Shown: positions 44,768 to 53,092 of the stretch, one piece after another
Layout: each line of letters opens with the position of its first letter
Position numbering within the stretch: the first letter of the stretch is position 1
Virus record (IMG/VR): IMGVR_UViG_3300031963_010135
Location: 1-54,643 of that record
From: a virus
Strand: one strand, 5' to 3'
Length of the DNA: 54,643 bases
The notes under the pieces: model-generated
What the model was told of the DNA's origin: nothing
Database searches by the model: none
The model's input: only the letters and a program-made list of their open reading frames with translations
Position numbers and translations under genes: made by a program

Positions 44768-45433
44768 ATGAAAATAGGTGTTTCAATTAATGGGGTTTTA
44801 CGTGATTTTTTCGGGAAGATTGAGAAAACACATACAAAATATTTTAATCCAAAGGATGGTGAAGAAATATTCATACAAGACTACGATTTAGAAAAATGGA
44901 TTAAGTTCCCTGAAGAAGAAATTGTAAGGAATGAAATAGAATTCAACCCCAACTTCAATGAAAAGGAGTTTGTAAAATCTGAAGCAACATTCGAACTTAC
45001 TGAGGTTAAGGAAGAACCAATTACTGTAGAAGAATTTATATACGATAAATGTTGTTTAGAGATTTTTGGTTATTCTGACGAAGTTATAGACGGTGCTGTA
45101 CAATCTATAAATGATTTAAATTTACATTTAAAAGATAATGGAAAAAAACATGATATTATTATAACAAGTCGTGAAGTGGGTAGGAGTATTCCTGCCACAC
45201 TATTTTTCCTATCTAAAACAGGTTGTATGATACAAGACATTAAATTTACGGTAAATACAACAGACTGTTGGCAACATGTTGATTGTATGATTACAGATCA
45301 CCCAGAAATTTTAAACTCCAAACCTAAAGGTAAAATTGTTATTAAAATCGAAAAAACATATAACAAAGATATACCTTCAGAATATACAATCAAAACAGTT
45401 AAAGAACTTATAGGATTAGATTTATTTAATTAA
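44768..45433 (+). CDS. Degenerate HAD-like protein
   Basis: 221 residues. The frame resembles phage HAD or 5'-nucleotidase-like proteins: KIGVSINGVLRDFFGKI at the start (motif I), KHDIIITSREVGRSIPA with a motif II-like Ser/Thr, and DCMITDHPEILN in the motif IV region. The usual DxD of motif I is SxN here, so catalysis by the standard route looks lost. A 55-residue acidic insert follows motif I. It is 4 nt after phoH. It could be a binding protein or inhibitor. Confidence 0.55.
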   Translation: MKIGVSINGVLRDFFGKIEKTHTKYFNPKDGEEIFIQDYDLEKWIKFPEEEIVRNEIEFNPNFNEKEFVKSEATFELTEVKEEPITVEEFIYDKCCLEIFGYSDEVIDGAVQSINDLNLHLKDNGKKHDIIITSREVGRSIPATLFFLSKTGCMIQDIKFTVNTTDCWQHVDCMITDHPEILNSKPKGKIVIKIEKTYNKDIPSEYTIKTVKELIGLDLFN

Positions 45434-45477
45434 TCTTTTAAAGTTTACTTATTACAATTATTAATTAAATCTATTTT

Positions 45478-45861
45478 ATGAACAAATTTAAAAATACGGA
45501 TAATAAATCTTCATTGTTTGCGATAGCCGGAAATGAATTTTATTTTGATTTAGAAACTTTAAGTCAATTTGTACGTTTAGATAATTCTGAAAGTATAGAA
45601 GATATTTTAGGTGAGGCCAAAAAAGAAATGGAATCCGAAAAAAACAATGAAACGGATGATGTTGTAGATTACACTCAAATAGTAGATTTAACCAAATGGG
45701 AAACTACCAAAGCTTTAATGGATGTAATTTTAAACGAAAATTCAATCGTTGATGAAGCTATGGGTAGAACTAAATTAGGTGAACAATTATCAATACCCTT
45801 TAGATTATCATTTAACACATTATTAAAACATAATATAATAAAAGAAAACAATGGAAGATAA
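45478..45861 (+). CDS. Small acidic protein of unknown function
   Basis: 127 residues. FAIAGNEFYFDLETLSQFVR is followed by an acidic section (EDILGEAKKEMESEKNNETD) and WETTKALMDVILNENSIVDE. The final SIPFRLSFNTLLKHNIIKEN looks like a helix-rich C-terminus. It lies two genes upstream of the gp55-like gene; T4's gp33 co-activator is also small and acidic, but no specific match was seen. It is 44 nt after the HAD-like gene and overlaps the next one by 11 nt. Confidence 0.4.
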   Translation: MNKFKNTDNKSSLFAIAGNEFYFDLETLSQFVRLDNSESIEDILGEAKKEMESEKNNETDDVVDYTQIVDLTKWETTKALMDVILNENSIVDEAMGRTKLGEQLSIPFRLSFNTLLKHNIIKENNGR

Positions 45862-46924
45862 CACTAAACAAGTCGTTAAGAACGCAATCTCTAATTTAGA
45901 GAACAAACAATTTAAAATTTATTTTTTTACAATGGACACCAAAGGTAATCCAATCGCTAGTTTGGCCAACATTTATGATCATGCTAAAATATTACGTGAT
46001 TTAGGTTATGACGCTCAAATTTTACATGAAAAAAATGATTACGTTTCAGTAGCCAACACATTAGGTGAAGTTTACGCTGAAATACCACACGTGTCAATTG
46101 AAGCTCAACAATTAAAAGTTAATCCACAAGATTTTATAATCATACCTGAAGTATTTTCAAATGTAATGGAACAAACTTTAAATTTACCTTCTAAGAGAAT
46201 AGTATTTTCACAATCTTACGATTACATTTTTGAAATGTTAATGCCAGGTAAAAGTTGGTCTGATTACGGTATTACAGAAGTTATTACAACAAGTGAGAAA
46301 CAAAAAGAATATCTTGAAAATTTGTTTTCTAAAAAAATTAAAGCCGAAGTAGTTCCTGTAAGTATACCAAAATACTTCAAACCCTCAGATAAACCAAAAA
46401 AACCAATAATAGCGATTTCAACTCGTGACCAAAGGGATTTAGTTAAACTTTACAAGGCATTTTATTTAAAATACCCTCATTTAAAATGGGTTTCTTTCCG
46501 CGACATGAGAGGTTTACCTAGAGAAACTTTTGCTAAATCTTTATCAGAATCCTGTTTAGCTATTTGGATTGATAAGGATTCCTCTTTTGGTACATTTCCG
46601 TTAGAAGCTATGAAATGTAATGTACCCGTTTTAGGGTTAGTACCAAACATGGTACCTGAATGGATGTCAGATAAAAACGGTCTTTGGACACATGACCCAT
46701 TGATGATTGTTGATTTAATAGCTAACTATTTTCAAGCTTGGTTAGAAGATGGTGAACCTTCTGAATTATATGAAGAAATGTCTAAACAAAAAGATACTTA
46801 CTCTTATGAAGAACAAAAATCAAAAATAAAAGAAGTTTATGAAAAATTCTTTACAAATAGAATTAATGAATTAAAATCTTCACTACCGTTAGAAGTGGAA
46901 AATAATGTAGAAACAGAAAAATAA
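45851..46924 (+). CDS. GT-B glycosyltransferase, GT4-like
   Basis: 357 residues. KIYFFTMDTKGNPIASLANI, HAKILRDLGYDAQILHE and then CLAIWIDKDSSFGTFPLEAM followed by KCNVPVLG match GT4 enzymes, with an E-x(7)-type donor region around FPLEAMKC. It lies outside the main island, beside the late sigma gene and the GT2-type gene after it. Co-transcription would couple glycan transfer to late expression. Confidence 0.78.
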   Translation: MEDNTKQVVKNAISNLENKQFKIYFFTMDTKGNPIASLANIYDHAKILRDLGYDAQILHEKNDYVSVANTLGEVYAEIPHVSIEAQQLKVNPQDFIIIPEVFSNVMEQTLNLPSKRIVFSQSYDYIFEMLMPGKSWSDYGITEVITTSEKQKEYLENLFSKKIKAEVVPVSIPKYFKPSDKPKKPIIAISTRDQRDLVKLYKAFYLKYPHLKWVSFRDMRGLPRETFAKSLSESCLAIWIDKDSSFGTFPLEAMKCNVPVLGLVPNMVPEWMSDKNGLWTHDPLMIVDLIANYFQAWLEDGEPSELYEEMSKQKDTYSYEEQKSKIKEVYEKFFTNRINELKSSLPLEVENNVETEK

Positions 46925-46932
46925 TTTAAAAA

Positions 46933-47733
46933 ATGGCAGAAAATAAAACAACAATTATAATTCCAATCCATAAAATGGATGACACTCTAAGTTCTTATTT
47001 TGAAAAGGCTATAAAAAGTGTTGAAAATCAAAAAATTAACCCAGAAGAAGTTATTATTGTAACAGCAAAAGGTGTTAAAATTAATGAAGAATATTTAAAA
47101 AACGTAAATTATAGAATAGTAGTTAATGAAGGTAATACTGATTTTTGTTCACAAATTAATTTTGGTGTTGAACAAGTTAAAACCACTTTCTTTTCTATAT
47201 TAGAAGTTGATGACGAGTATTCAAAAATATGGTTTGATAATGTTAACAAATATGTAGAGGCTTACGATGAAACAGATGTTTTCTTACCAATTGTTTTAGA
47301 TGTAAGTCCTGAAGGTCGTTTTTTACATTTTAGTAATGAACCTGTATGGGCTAAAGACTTTTCTGATAAATTAGGGTTTTTAGACAATGATGCTTTATTG
47401 AACTTCCCCAACTTTCAATTGTCGGGTGCTGTTATTAAGGTAGACGCTTTCAAAGCCGTGGGTGGTTTAAAACCTAGTATTAAACTTCACTTTATATATG
47501 AGTTTTTATTAAGAATGACTTATTATGATAAAAAAATAATGACCATCCCTAAATTAGGGTATAAAAAAGTTAATATGAGACCAGATTCTTTATTTTTTAA
47601 TTATCAAAATAAAGAAACGGATAAAATCGATGTTATTGAGGCCAGATTTTGGTTTAGTACTTCCCGTAAGGAATGTTATTTTAAAGCCGATAGAAACATA
47701 AAGTTTGATAGAGAGATTTCTACAATAGTATAA
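46933..47733 (+). CDS. GT2-like glycosyltransferase
   Basis: 266 residues. TIIIPIHKMDDTLSSYFEKA, then FSILEVDDEYSKIW (VDDE as the metal site) and QLSGAVIKVDAFKAVGGLK show the GT2 core. It has a short C-terminus with FWFSTSRKECYF. It is co-transcribed with the gene before it and touches the sigma-factor gene (TAATG). Confidence 0.75.
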   Translation: MAENKTTIIIPIHKMDDTLSSYFEKAIKSVENQKINPEEVIIVTAKGVKINEEYLKNVNYRIVVNEGNTDFCSQINFGVEQVKTTFFSILEVDDEYSKIWFDNVNKYVEAYDETDVFLPIVLDVSPEGRFLHFSNEPVWAKDFSDKLGFLDNDALLNFPNFQLSGAVIKVDAFKAVGGLKPSIKLHFIYEFLLRMTYYDKKIMTIPKLGYKKVNMRPDSLFFNYQNKETDKIDVIEARFWFSTSRKECYFKADRNIKFDREISTIV

Positions 47734-48506
47734 TGTCCACAGAAAGAAAAAGAGGAAGAAAACCGTCAAAAGATCCTTATTTTGGACATGTAGAAGAATT
47801 AGCTGTTAAAGAATTTTTATCTTTAGGTAGTTTAATACATGATTCAAAATCATTAGAGGGATACAGATGGACTGGTAGTACAAAAGATGAATTTAGAAGA
47901 AATGAAATTTATCGCCAACACTTACAAGCTCCATTAAATAAAATGATAGAAAGTATCATTAGAAGATATAAGTTATATTCTAAAAGTATGACTTTTGAAG
48001 ATTTACATTCTGATACACTATCATTTTTAATGATGAAATTTCATAAATTTAAACCATCAAAAGGTAAAAAATCATATTCTTATTATGGTACTGTTTGTAA
48101 ACATTATTTATTAGGTAAACTAATAAAAGATGATAAAAAACTAAAAACTTTGATATCATATGAAGATATCGCCCCAGATTTAGAAGAAAATGAAGAATAC
48201 TCTTATGAGATAGATAATCAAGAACTAGATTTAACTTTATTAATAGATGAAATATCAACTTCAATTAAAGAAGAATTACAAAATAAAATTTTAACCGAAA
48301 ATGAAATAAAAGTTGGTAACGCTTTGGTTTCTATTTTGGAAAATTGGGAAAATGTTTTTGAGGGTAAGGAAGCGACTAATAAGTATAATAAAAATTTAAT
48401 TCTTTATTATATGAGAGAAATGACATCACTAAGTACCAAAGATATTAGAAACGCAATGAAAAGATATCGTGGTATTTATAAGTTTATAAAAGATGGTGGT
48501 TTGTAA
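47733..48506 (+). CDS. Candidate gp55-like late sigma factor
   Basis: 257 residues. LNKMIESIIRRYKLYSKSMT, then FEDLHSDTLSFLMMKFHKFK, PSKGKKSYSYYGTVCKHYLL and GKLIKDDKK resemble sigma region 2 and the gp55 family core (the '.dl..da...l...f.kFdp.kg..f.sy......' pattern). The N-terminus is basic and the C-terminus (MREMTSLSTKDIRNAMKRYR) may be a DNA- or clamp-contacting helix. In T4, gp55 directs host RNA polymerase to late promoters. This is the likely reader of the GATATTTATA sites. A terminator overlaps its stop. Confidence 0.75.
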   Translation: MSTERKRGRKPSKDPYFGHVEELAVKEFLSLGSLIHDSKSLEGYRWTGSTKDEFRRNEIYRQHLQAPLNKMIESIIRRYKLYSKSMTFEDLHSDTLSFLMMKFHKFKPSKGKKSYSYYGTVCKHYLLGKLIKDDKKLKTLISYEDIAPDLEENEEYSYEIDNQELDLTLLIDEISTSIKEELQNKILTENEIKVGNALVSILENWENVFEGKEATNKYNKNLILYYMREMTSLSTKDIRNAMKRYRGIYKFIKDGGL

Positions 48507-48519
48507 AAACCACCATTTT
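48493..48519 (+). terminator. Intrinsic terminator overlapping the sigma gene stop
   Basis: Stem ATGGTGGTTT (48493-48502) pairs exactly with AAACCACCAT (48507-48516) around a GTAA loop. Four T residues follow (48516-48519). The stop codon TAA (48504-48506) lies in the loop. Directly downstream is a GATATTTATA late motif. Confidence 0.8.
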
Positions 48520-48529
48520 GATATTTATA
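48520..48529 (+). promoter_or_regulatory. Late promoter motif
   Basis: GATATTTATA, exactly 13 nt before the ATG at 48543. It follows the terminator at once, so a new transcript would begin here for the next module. The overlapping word TATAAATA (48526-48533) also equals the T4 late box on the same strand. Confidence 0.55.
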
Positions 48530-48542
48530 AATAAAAGAAATC

Positions 48543-48644
48543 ATGGGAAGACCACAAAAAAAACAAGTTAAATTAAATACCGAAAGTTTTTTAGGCATAA
48601 CTCAGGAAAGTTATAGTACAAATAAAATTGGGTTATGGTGGTAA
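48543..48644 (+). pseudogene. Truncated N-terminal paralogue of the 49549 gene
   Basis: A 33-residue frame opening MGRPQKKQVKLNTESF aligns without gaps to the start of the 49549 gene (MARPTKKKIELTKQSF): 11 of the first 24 residues are the same, including Gln-Glu-x-Tyr near position 21. It then ends in a divergent tail and a stop. The copy retains a late promoter motif. It looks like a remnant left after the second endonuclease-like gene entered. Confidence 0.65.
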
Positions 48645-48658
48645 AAAACCATTTACCT

Positions 48659-48668
48659 TATATTTATA
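48659..48668 (+). promoter_or_regulatory. Promoter-like motif before the second endonuclease-like gene
   Basis: TATATTTATA lies 5 nt before the ATG at 48674 and touches an alternative ATG at 48668. The spacing is not the usual 13 nt, so the site is only a possible promoter. Confidence 0.25.
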
Positions 48669-48673
48669 TGTAT

Positions 48674-49576
48674 ATGCCTAAAAAATTAACAACATATGAT
48701 TTCATAAATAAGGCAAATAAAATACACCATAATGTGTATGATTATTCTTTAGTTGATTACGTTAACACAAATACTAAAGTTAAAATAATATGTAACATTC
48801 ATGGTGTTTTCGAACAACGTCCATGTTCACATATAAAACAAAAACACGGATGTCCTTATTGTGCTAAAAATAAAAAGTTATCTACAGAGGTTTTTATCCG
48901 TGAGGCTAAAAAAATACATAAAAATAAGTACGATTATTCTTTATCTGAATATGTTGATTGTTGTTCTACTAAAATAAAAATTATATGCCCAAATCATGGT
49001 ATTTTTGAACAAAGATCGTGTGATCATCTATTGAAAAAATGTGGGTGCCCACATTGTAGTAATAACCAAAAACTAACAACTAATATTTTCATAGATAGAG
49101 CAAATAAAATACATAATAATAAATTTGACTATTCATTAGTGGATTATGTGAATTCACATAAAAAAGTATTTATTATATGCCCAAATCATGGTATTTTTGA
49201 ACAAAAACCATATAGCCATTTACAGGGTTTTGGATGTAAAATGTGTAATGTATCTAAGGGTGAACTGAGGATTAAAAAAATTTTAGAAGAAGAAAAAATT
49301 AAATATATACAACAACACAGTTTTCCTGATTGTAAAAATAAATTCCCTCTAAAGTTCGATTTTTATCTACCAAAACTCAACGTATGTATTGAATATGATG
49401 GGTATCAACATTTTCAACCTCATTGGGGTGATCATAGTGGTAAAAATTTTATTAAAACCAAAGAAAGGGATGAAATTAAAAATAAATACTGTACAGAAAA
49501 TAATATTAAATTAATTAGAATTACTGATACGAATATAAATAACGAATTATGGCTAGACCAACTAAGAAAAAAATAG
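48674..49576 (+). CDS. Homing-endonuclease-like protein, three DUF723-type repeats plus PD-(D/E)xK-like domain
   Basis: 300 residues from ATG 48674. Three ~60-residue repeats show F..KA.KIH...YDYS.VDYVN...KV.IIC..HG.F.Q.P..H followed by a C..C pair. The C-terminal domain (KGELRIKKILEEEKI, KFPLKFDFYLPKLNVCIEYD, GYQHFQP, KLIRI) closely parallels the 21690 protein, and the stretch encoding 'YIQQHSFPDC' is nearly identical at DNA level. It has one repeat fewer than the first copy. It overlaps the next gene by 28 nt, so it sits directly at that gene's start. Confidence 0.75.
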   Translation: MPKKLTTYDFINKANKIHHNVYDYSLVDYVNTNTKVKIICNIHGVFEQRPCSHIKQKHGCPYCAKNKKLSTEVFIREAKKIHKNKYDYSLSEYVDCCSTKIKIICPNHGIFEQRSCDHLLKKCGCPHCSNNQKLTTNIFIDRANKIHNNKFDYSLVDYVNSHKKVFIICPNHGIFEQKPYSHLQGFGCKMCNVSKGELRIKKILEEEKIKYIQQHSFPDCKNKFPLKFDFYLPKLNVCIEYDGYQHFQPHWGDHSGKNFIKTKERDEIKNKYCTENNIKLIRITDTNINNELWLDQLRKK

Positions 49577-49944
49577 AGTTAACTAAACAAAGTTTTCAAA
49601 TTGTGGCTCAGGAGGCCTACAATGAACTTGTAGAACAAAGAAGTACATGTATTAGGACAATTAACGAAAACAAAAACAAAGTTAATGTTGAAGATATGCA
49701 TGATTTAACCAATTTAAACAAAGCTAATACTGACCTTCTTAAAATTATTGATTCTACCATTGATAAAAAAATATCCTTGGTTAAACTAATGAGCCAACTA
49801 ATTTTTAAAGGTGGTGAATCCGATACTGGTGGAAATGGAAATGGTTCTTTAACACCTGAAGATATGGCTTTATTACGTAATATTTTTAATGAAGGTGACG
49901 ATAAAGAGGGTGGGAATGATAAAAAAAACTATAACATTAAATAA
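49549..49944 (+). CDS. Small coiled-coil protein, possible terminase small subunit or assembly factor
   Basis: 131 residues. MARPTKKKIELTKQSFQIVA, YNELVEQRSTCIRTINENKN, then a helix LTNLNKANTDLLKIIDSTID and LTPEDMALLRNIFNEG. The short basic start and long coiled-coil resemble small terminase subunits, but no large terminase is near, so this stays a guess. Its N-terminus matches the 48543 remnant. It ends one base inside the next ATG. Confidence 0.4.
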   Translation: MARPTKKKIELTKQSFQIVAQEAYNELVEQRSTCIRTINENKNKVNVEDMHDLTNLNKANTDLLKIIDSTIDKKISLVKLMSQLIFKGGESDTGGNGNGSLTPEDMALLRNIFNEGDDKEGGNDKKNYNIK

Positions 49945-51389
49945 TGGGGTTTATTGACGATAAAACACAATCTATTAATAATGTGGCTTTATTAGAAGTG
50001 TTAAACAACTTGCCAAAAAGTAAAGTAACATCTTCATTGGAGTCTGTGAACTCAAAAAGTAAAAATTTATTACCTTTTTTATTAGATTTATTAAGTACTA
50101 CTTGTAAAGATAAAGATAAAAATAATAGAGCAAAATGTGAGGCAACAAGTATATTAACTGATATTTTGGTTGAATTTTATCCGGTGTTAATTAGAATTCT
50201 AAAAGATGGTATTAATAAAGGTATAAAATCTTGTTTAGCCTGTGGTGTAGATTTTAAAATACCAAGCAATAATCCACCATCTATTAGGGTTAAAGTAAAT
50301 AATATTGATTTTGGTGATTTATTAAAAATTAACCCAAATAGTAAAATAGGTTCTATGTTTTATAATAAAAGTCCTAATGAAGATTTTAATTGGTTTTTAT
50401 ATAATTTAATACAAACAGGTGGTTCTGGTAGTTGGAAAAATATTGACGGTGTTAATATTGTAGATGTTACTTATTTTAATACCAGTCAAGAATTTGAAAT
50501 GTCTGTCAGTCAACCTTATCATGGCAAATCTTTTAATAAATTTTTGTTTGATTATACAAACTCTATCGATTTAATACCATTACAAAACATGTTACCTAAA
50601 ATTAATGATATGATGACAGGATCACTAACATCAAATTTGGAAGGTATAAATTTTAGTTTGGATAAATTAATTAGTATTGAAAAAATTAATGTTTTACAAG
50701 ATAAAATAAATAATTCAGATCCTTGTAAAGAGGAATATACTTACGATGATAGTTATTTTTCATTTACGAATGAAGAAAATTTTGAAGTGGAAAATACGTC
50801 AAACCAAAAAAAAGTTGGTGTTGTTTACTTGGATTTGGGTTGTGGTACCTTACCAGTAACATCTTCACCAGATGTTATGAAAAATATTTCTGACAACATA
50901 TTAAATACACCAGTTTCTAAAGTAGATGTCGTAATAAAACAATCAATTAATTTAATGAACGATAATTTGACTATTAACGTCCCAGATGAGGATAGAACTG
51001 TAGCTAAACAATCATTAAATTTAAAAATGATTGAATCTTTACCTAAAGTATTTACTAGTGTTATTTTGGAACCTAAAATAGTATCACTATATCAACTATC
51101 TTCAAAAACTGTTAACGATACAACAGTAGATGAAACAAATGGTTTTGATTTTGTTAAAATAACTAGAGTTTTTTTTGAATACGTAACTAGAGAAAGTCTA
51201 GCTGCCTTAGTTGAGATTGTTTTTAAAAGAGTTAAAAAAGAAATATTAGCCTTAGTTGAAGAAATAACTTTAAAAATAGTTAAGGAAAAAGTTAAAATAA
51301 GAATAAAATCAATAAATAGTATAATATCAGGGGCTTCAAATGGTTTATTAAATACCATACCAACACCCAACTCATCAAAATATATTTAA
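49944..51389 (+). CDS. Large structural-type protein, unknown function
   Basis: 481 residues. The first ~100 residues are helical with Cys residues (LLPFLLDLLSTTCKDKDKNN, KSCLACGVDF). The centre has a beta-rich section (SIRVKVNNIDFGDLLKIN, VGVVYLDLGCGTLPV). The C-terminus is helical (LVEIVFKRVKKEILALVEEI, TLKIVKEK). Position before a gp5-like spike gene points to a baseplate or tail part. No family is recognised. Confidence 0.45.
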   Translation: MGFIDDKTQSINNVALLEVLNNLPKSKVTSSLESVNSKSKNLLPFLLDLLSTTCKDKDKNNRAKCEATSILTDILVEFYPVLIRILKDGINKGIKSCLACGVDFKIPSNNPPSIRVKVNNIDFGDLLKINPNSKIGSMFYNKSPNEDFNWFLYNLIQTGGSGSWKNIDGVNIVDVTYFNTSQEFEMSVSQPYHGKSFNKFLFDYTNSIDLIPLQNMLPKINDMMTGSLTSNLEGINFSLDKLISIEKINVLQDKINNSDPCKEEYTYDDSYFSFTNEENFEVENTSNQKKVGVVYLDLGCGTLPVTSSPDVMKNISDNILNTPVSKVDVVIKQSINLMNDNLTINVPDEDRTVAKQSLNLKMIESLPKVFTSVILEPKIVSLYQLSSKTVNDTTVDETNGFDFVKITRVFFEYVTRESLAALVEIVFKRVKKEILALVEEITLKIVKEKVKIRIKSINSIISGASNGLLNTIPTPNSSKYI

Positions 51390-51390
51390 T

Positions 51391-51819
51391 ATGGCAAAGT
51401 GTAAAGATATAGATCCAAACAAAACCGACTTTAAAAATCCCAACTCGGTTTTAAACTCACTTTTAAATTTATTTAAAATAGCCTCTACTAGATCAAGAGC
51501 CATCCCCAACCCTTTAATACTGGCCTCAAAAGCCAGACCAGGATTAAGCCCTTCAAAAATTGCAGCAAAAATAATACAAAGACAAGCTGAAGCCGGTATA
51601 CCAGTAGGTCCATTACCGAGTGGTGAAATTTCACCTGACGAAATTATGGAAAAAATTAGAGTAGAAGAAATAGTCAATGCTATAACATCAGAAATGGTGA
51701 TAGATGTTGCCATACAACCAGGTACTATTATACAAGGTACTGGTGGTAATGCAGGGGGGCCGGTACAAGTTGCCGGTACTGTTGTTGGTATAGCTTCTGG
51801 TAACGCTACAGCTAGATAG
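51391..51819 (+). CDS. Small virion-type protein, unknown function
   Basis: 142 residues. FKNPNSVLNSLLNLFKIAST, PSKIAAKIIQRQAEAGIPVG, then a Gly/Val/Ala-rich end (IIQGTGGNAGGPVQVAGTVV). It lies one base after the previous gene's stop and two bases before the next, in a tight baseplate-type run. It may be a tail-tube or baseplate component; no family signature is seen. Confidence 0.4.
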   Translation: MAKCKDIDPNKTDFKNPNSVLNSLLNLFKIASTRSRAIPNPLILASKARPGLSPSKIAAKIIQRQAEAGIPVGPLPSGEISPDEIMEKIRVEEIVNAITSEMVIDVAIQPGTIIQGTGGNAGGPVQVAGTVVGIASGNATAR

Positions 51820-51821
51820 TT

Positions 51822-52004
51822 ATGGAAAAAATTAAAAATAAAAGTAATGCCGAACTTATTGAAATGCAAAAAAAATTAAAAGATGAGTTTGAAAAAGTTA
51901 GAATTGATTTGGTCAAAATCTATGATTATTGGTCTTTAATCGAAAAAAAATATAATGAAATAAATAATGAATTAAACGATAGATTTGGAATTAACAACAA
52001 ATGA
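51822..52004 (+). CDS. 60-residue coiled-coil protein
   Basis: Almost all Lys/Glu/Asn/Leu with heptad-like spacing: NAELIEMQKKLKDEFEKVRI, DLVKIYDYWSLIEKKYNEIN. The stop overlaps the next start (ATGA). It is probably a small chaperone or baseplate helper, by position only. Confidence 0.45.
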   Translation: MEKIKNKSNAELIEMQKKLKDEFEKVRIDLVKIYDYWSLIEKKYNEINNELNDRFGINNK

Positions 52005-53092
52005 GTGACGAAAGAAGATACGACCTTGGTTATGCGGATTCAAGATTGGATAAAATGTCATTTCCGTTATGGTATTACGGTGTAGTAATAAGAATTGATG
52101 ATCCTTACGATGCGGGACGTATTAAGGTTAGACTTGAGGGTGTTGATAAAAACATTGTTTTACAAGGTGGTGGCAATAGTAAACAACAAAATCAAAACTT
52201 GGGTAATAACGAAACTGATGCTTATTTGCCTTGGTGTGAACCTTTATTACCTAAATTTCTTAACATGATACCTAAAGTCGGTGAAATGGTTAAGGTGGCT
52301 GTTTTTGATTATCGTAATAAACAACAAAGAAGGCAATATATTGGTCCTGTTATTGGACAAGAAAACCCTTTAGATTACCAACAAAGTAATTACAATGTAG
52401 CTAAAATACAAGTAGAAAATTCTGGTTATAACCCTGCTATAAGTAAATGGCCAGATTCTAAACAAGGTGTTTGGGGGGTATATCCTAATAAAAGTGATAT
52501 AGCTTTATTAGGTAGAAGAAATACTGATTTAATATTAAGAAATAAATCTAATTATGATGAAATAATATTAAGATCAGGTAAGATTGATTATAGAAATTTA
52601 AATCAACCTTATCCGGTAAGTTTAAACAAAAAAAACCCTGCTTATGTAACAATTAACCATACTTTTCCTAAAAAAAATAAAACAACAACACAAATAGGAT
52701 TAGGTTTGAATGATGATAGGACACATGTTAATTTAGTTGCTGATAAATTAAATTTAATAAGTCATATGGGATCATCTTCTAAAGGTAAATCTCCGGCTAT
52801 ATTAAATGGTGATAACATAGATTTACAAATTATTACCGAAAACAGTAAATTACACCCAGTTATCTATGGTGACCTTATTTGGGATATGTTGGAAAAATTA
52901 AGGGCTTATGTTGAGGGTCACATTCATAAAGCTTCTAGGAGAGAACCTGATGGTGATAAAACAAAAAACGATTTAATAAAATGGTTTAACCAAAACATGG
53001 GTACAAGAAAAACAAAGTTAAACCCAGATGGTACCTCTTATATAGATTATGAAAACTGTAAGTTCTTAAGTAAAGGTGTTAAAACAAATTAA
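52001..53092 (+). CDS. gp5-like baseplate hub/spike protein with OB fold
   Basis: 363 residues. The N-terminal OB domain is recognised by WYYGVVIRIDDPYDAGRIKV, RLEGVD, then LPWCEPLLPKFLNMIPKVGE followed by MVKVAVFD and IGPVIGQ. In T4-type gp5, this OB fold sits on the gp27 hub and carries the spike. The middle has a short YVTINHTFPKK region, and no lysozyme domain is visible here, unlike T4 gp5. The C-terminus (WDMLEKLRAYVEGHIHKASR) is helical. A baseplate spike with the cell-wall-degrading domain elsewhere is likely. Confidence 0.75.
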   Translation: MSDERRYDLGYADSRLDKMSFPLWYYGVVIRIDDPYDAGRIKVRLEGVDKNIVLQGGGNSKQQNQNLGNNETDAYLPWCEPLLPKFLNMIPKVGEMVKVAVFDYRNKQQRRQYIGPVIGQENPLDYQQSNYNVAKIQVENSGYNPAISKWPDSKQGVWGVYPNKSDIALLGRRNTDLILRNKSNYDEIILRSGKIDYRNLNQPYPVSLNKKNPAYVTINHTFPKKNKTTTQIGLGLNDDRTHVNLVADKLNLISHMGSSSKGKSPAILNGDNIDLQIITENSKLHPVIYGDLIWDMLEKLRAYVEGHIHKASRREPDGDKTKNDLIKWFNQNMGTRKTKLNPDGTSYIDYENCKFLSKGVKTN

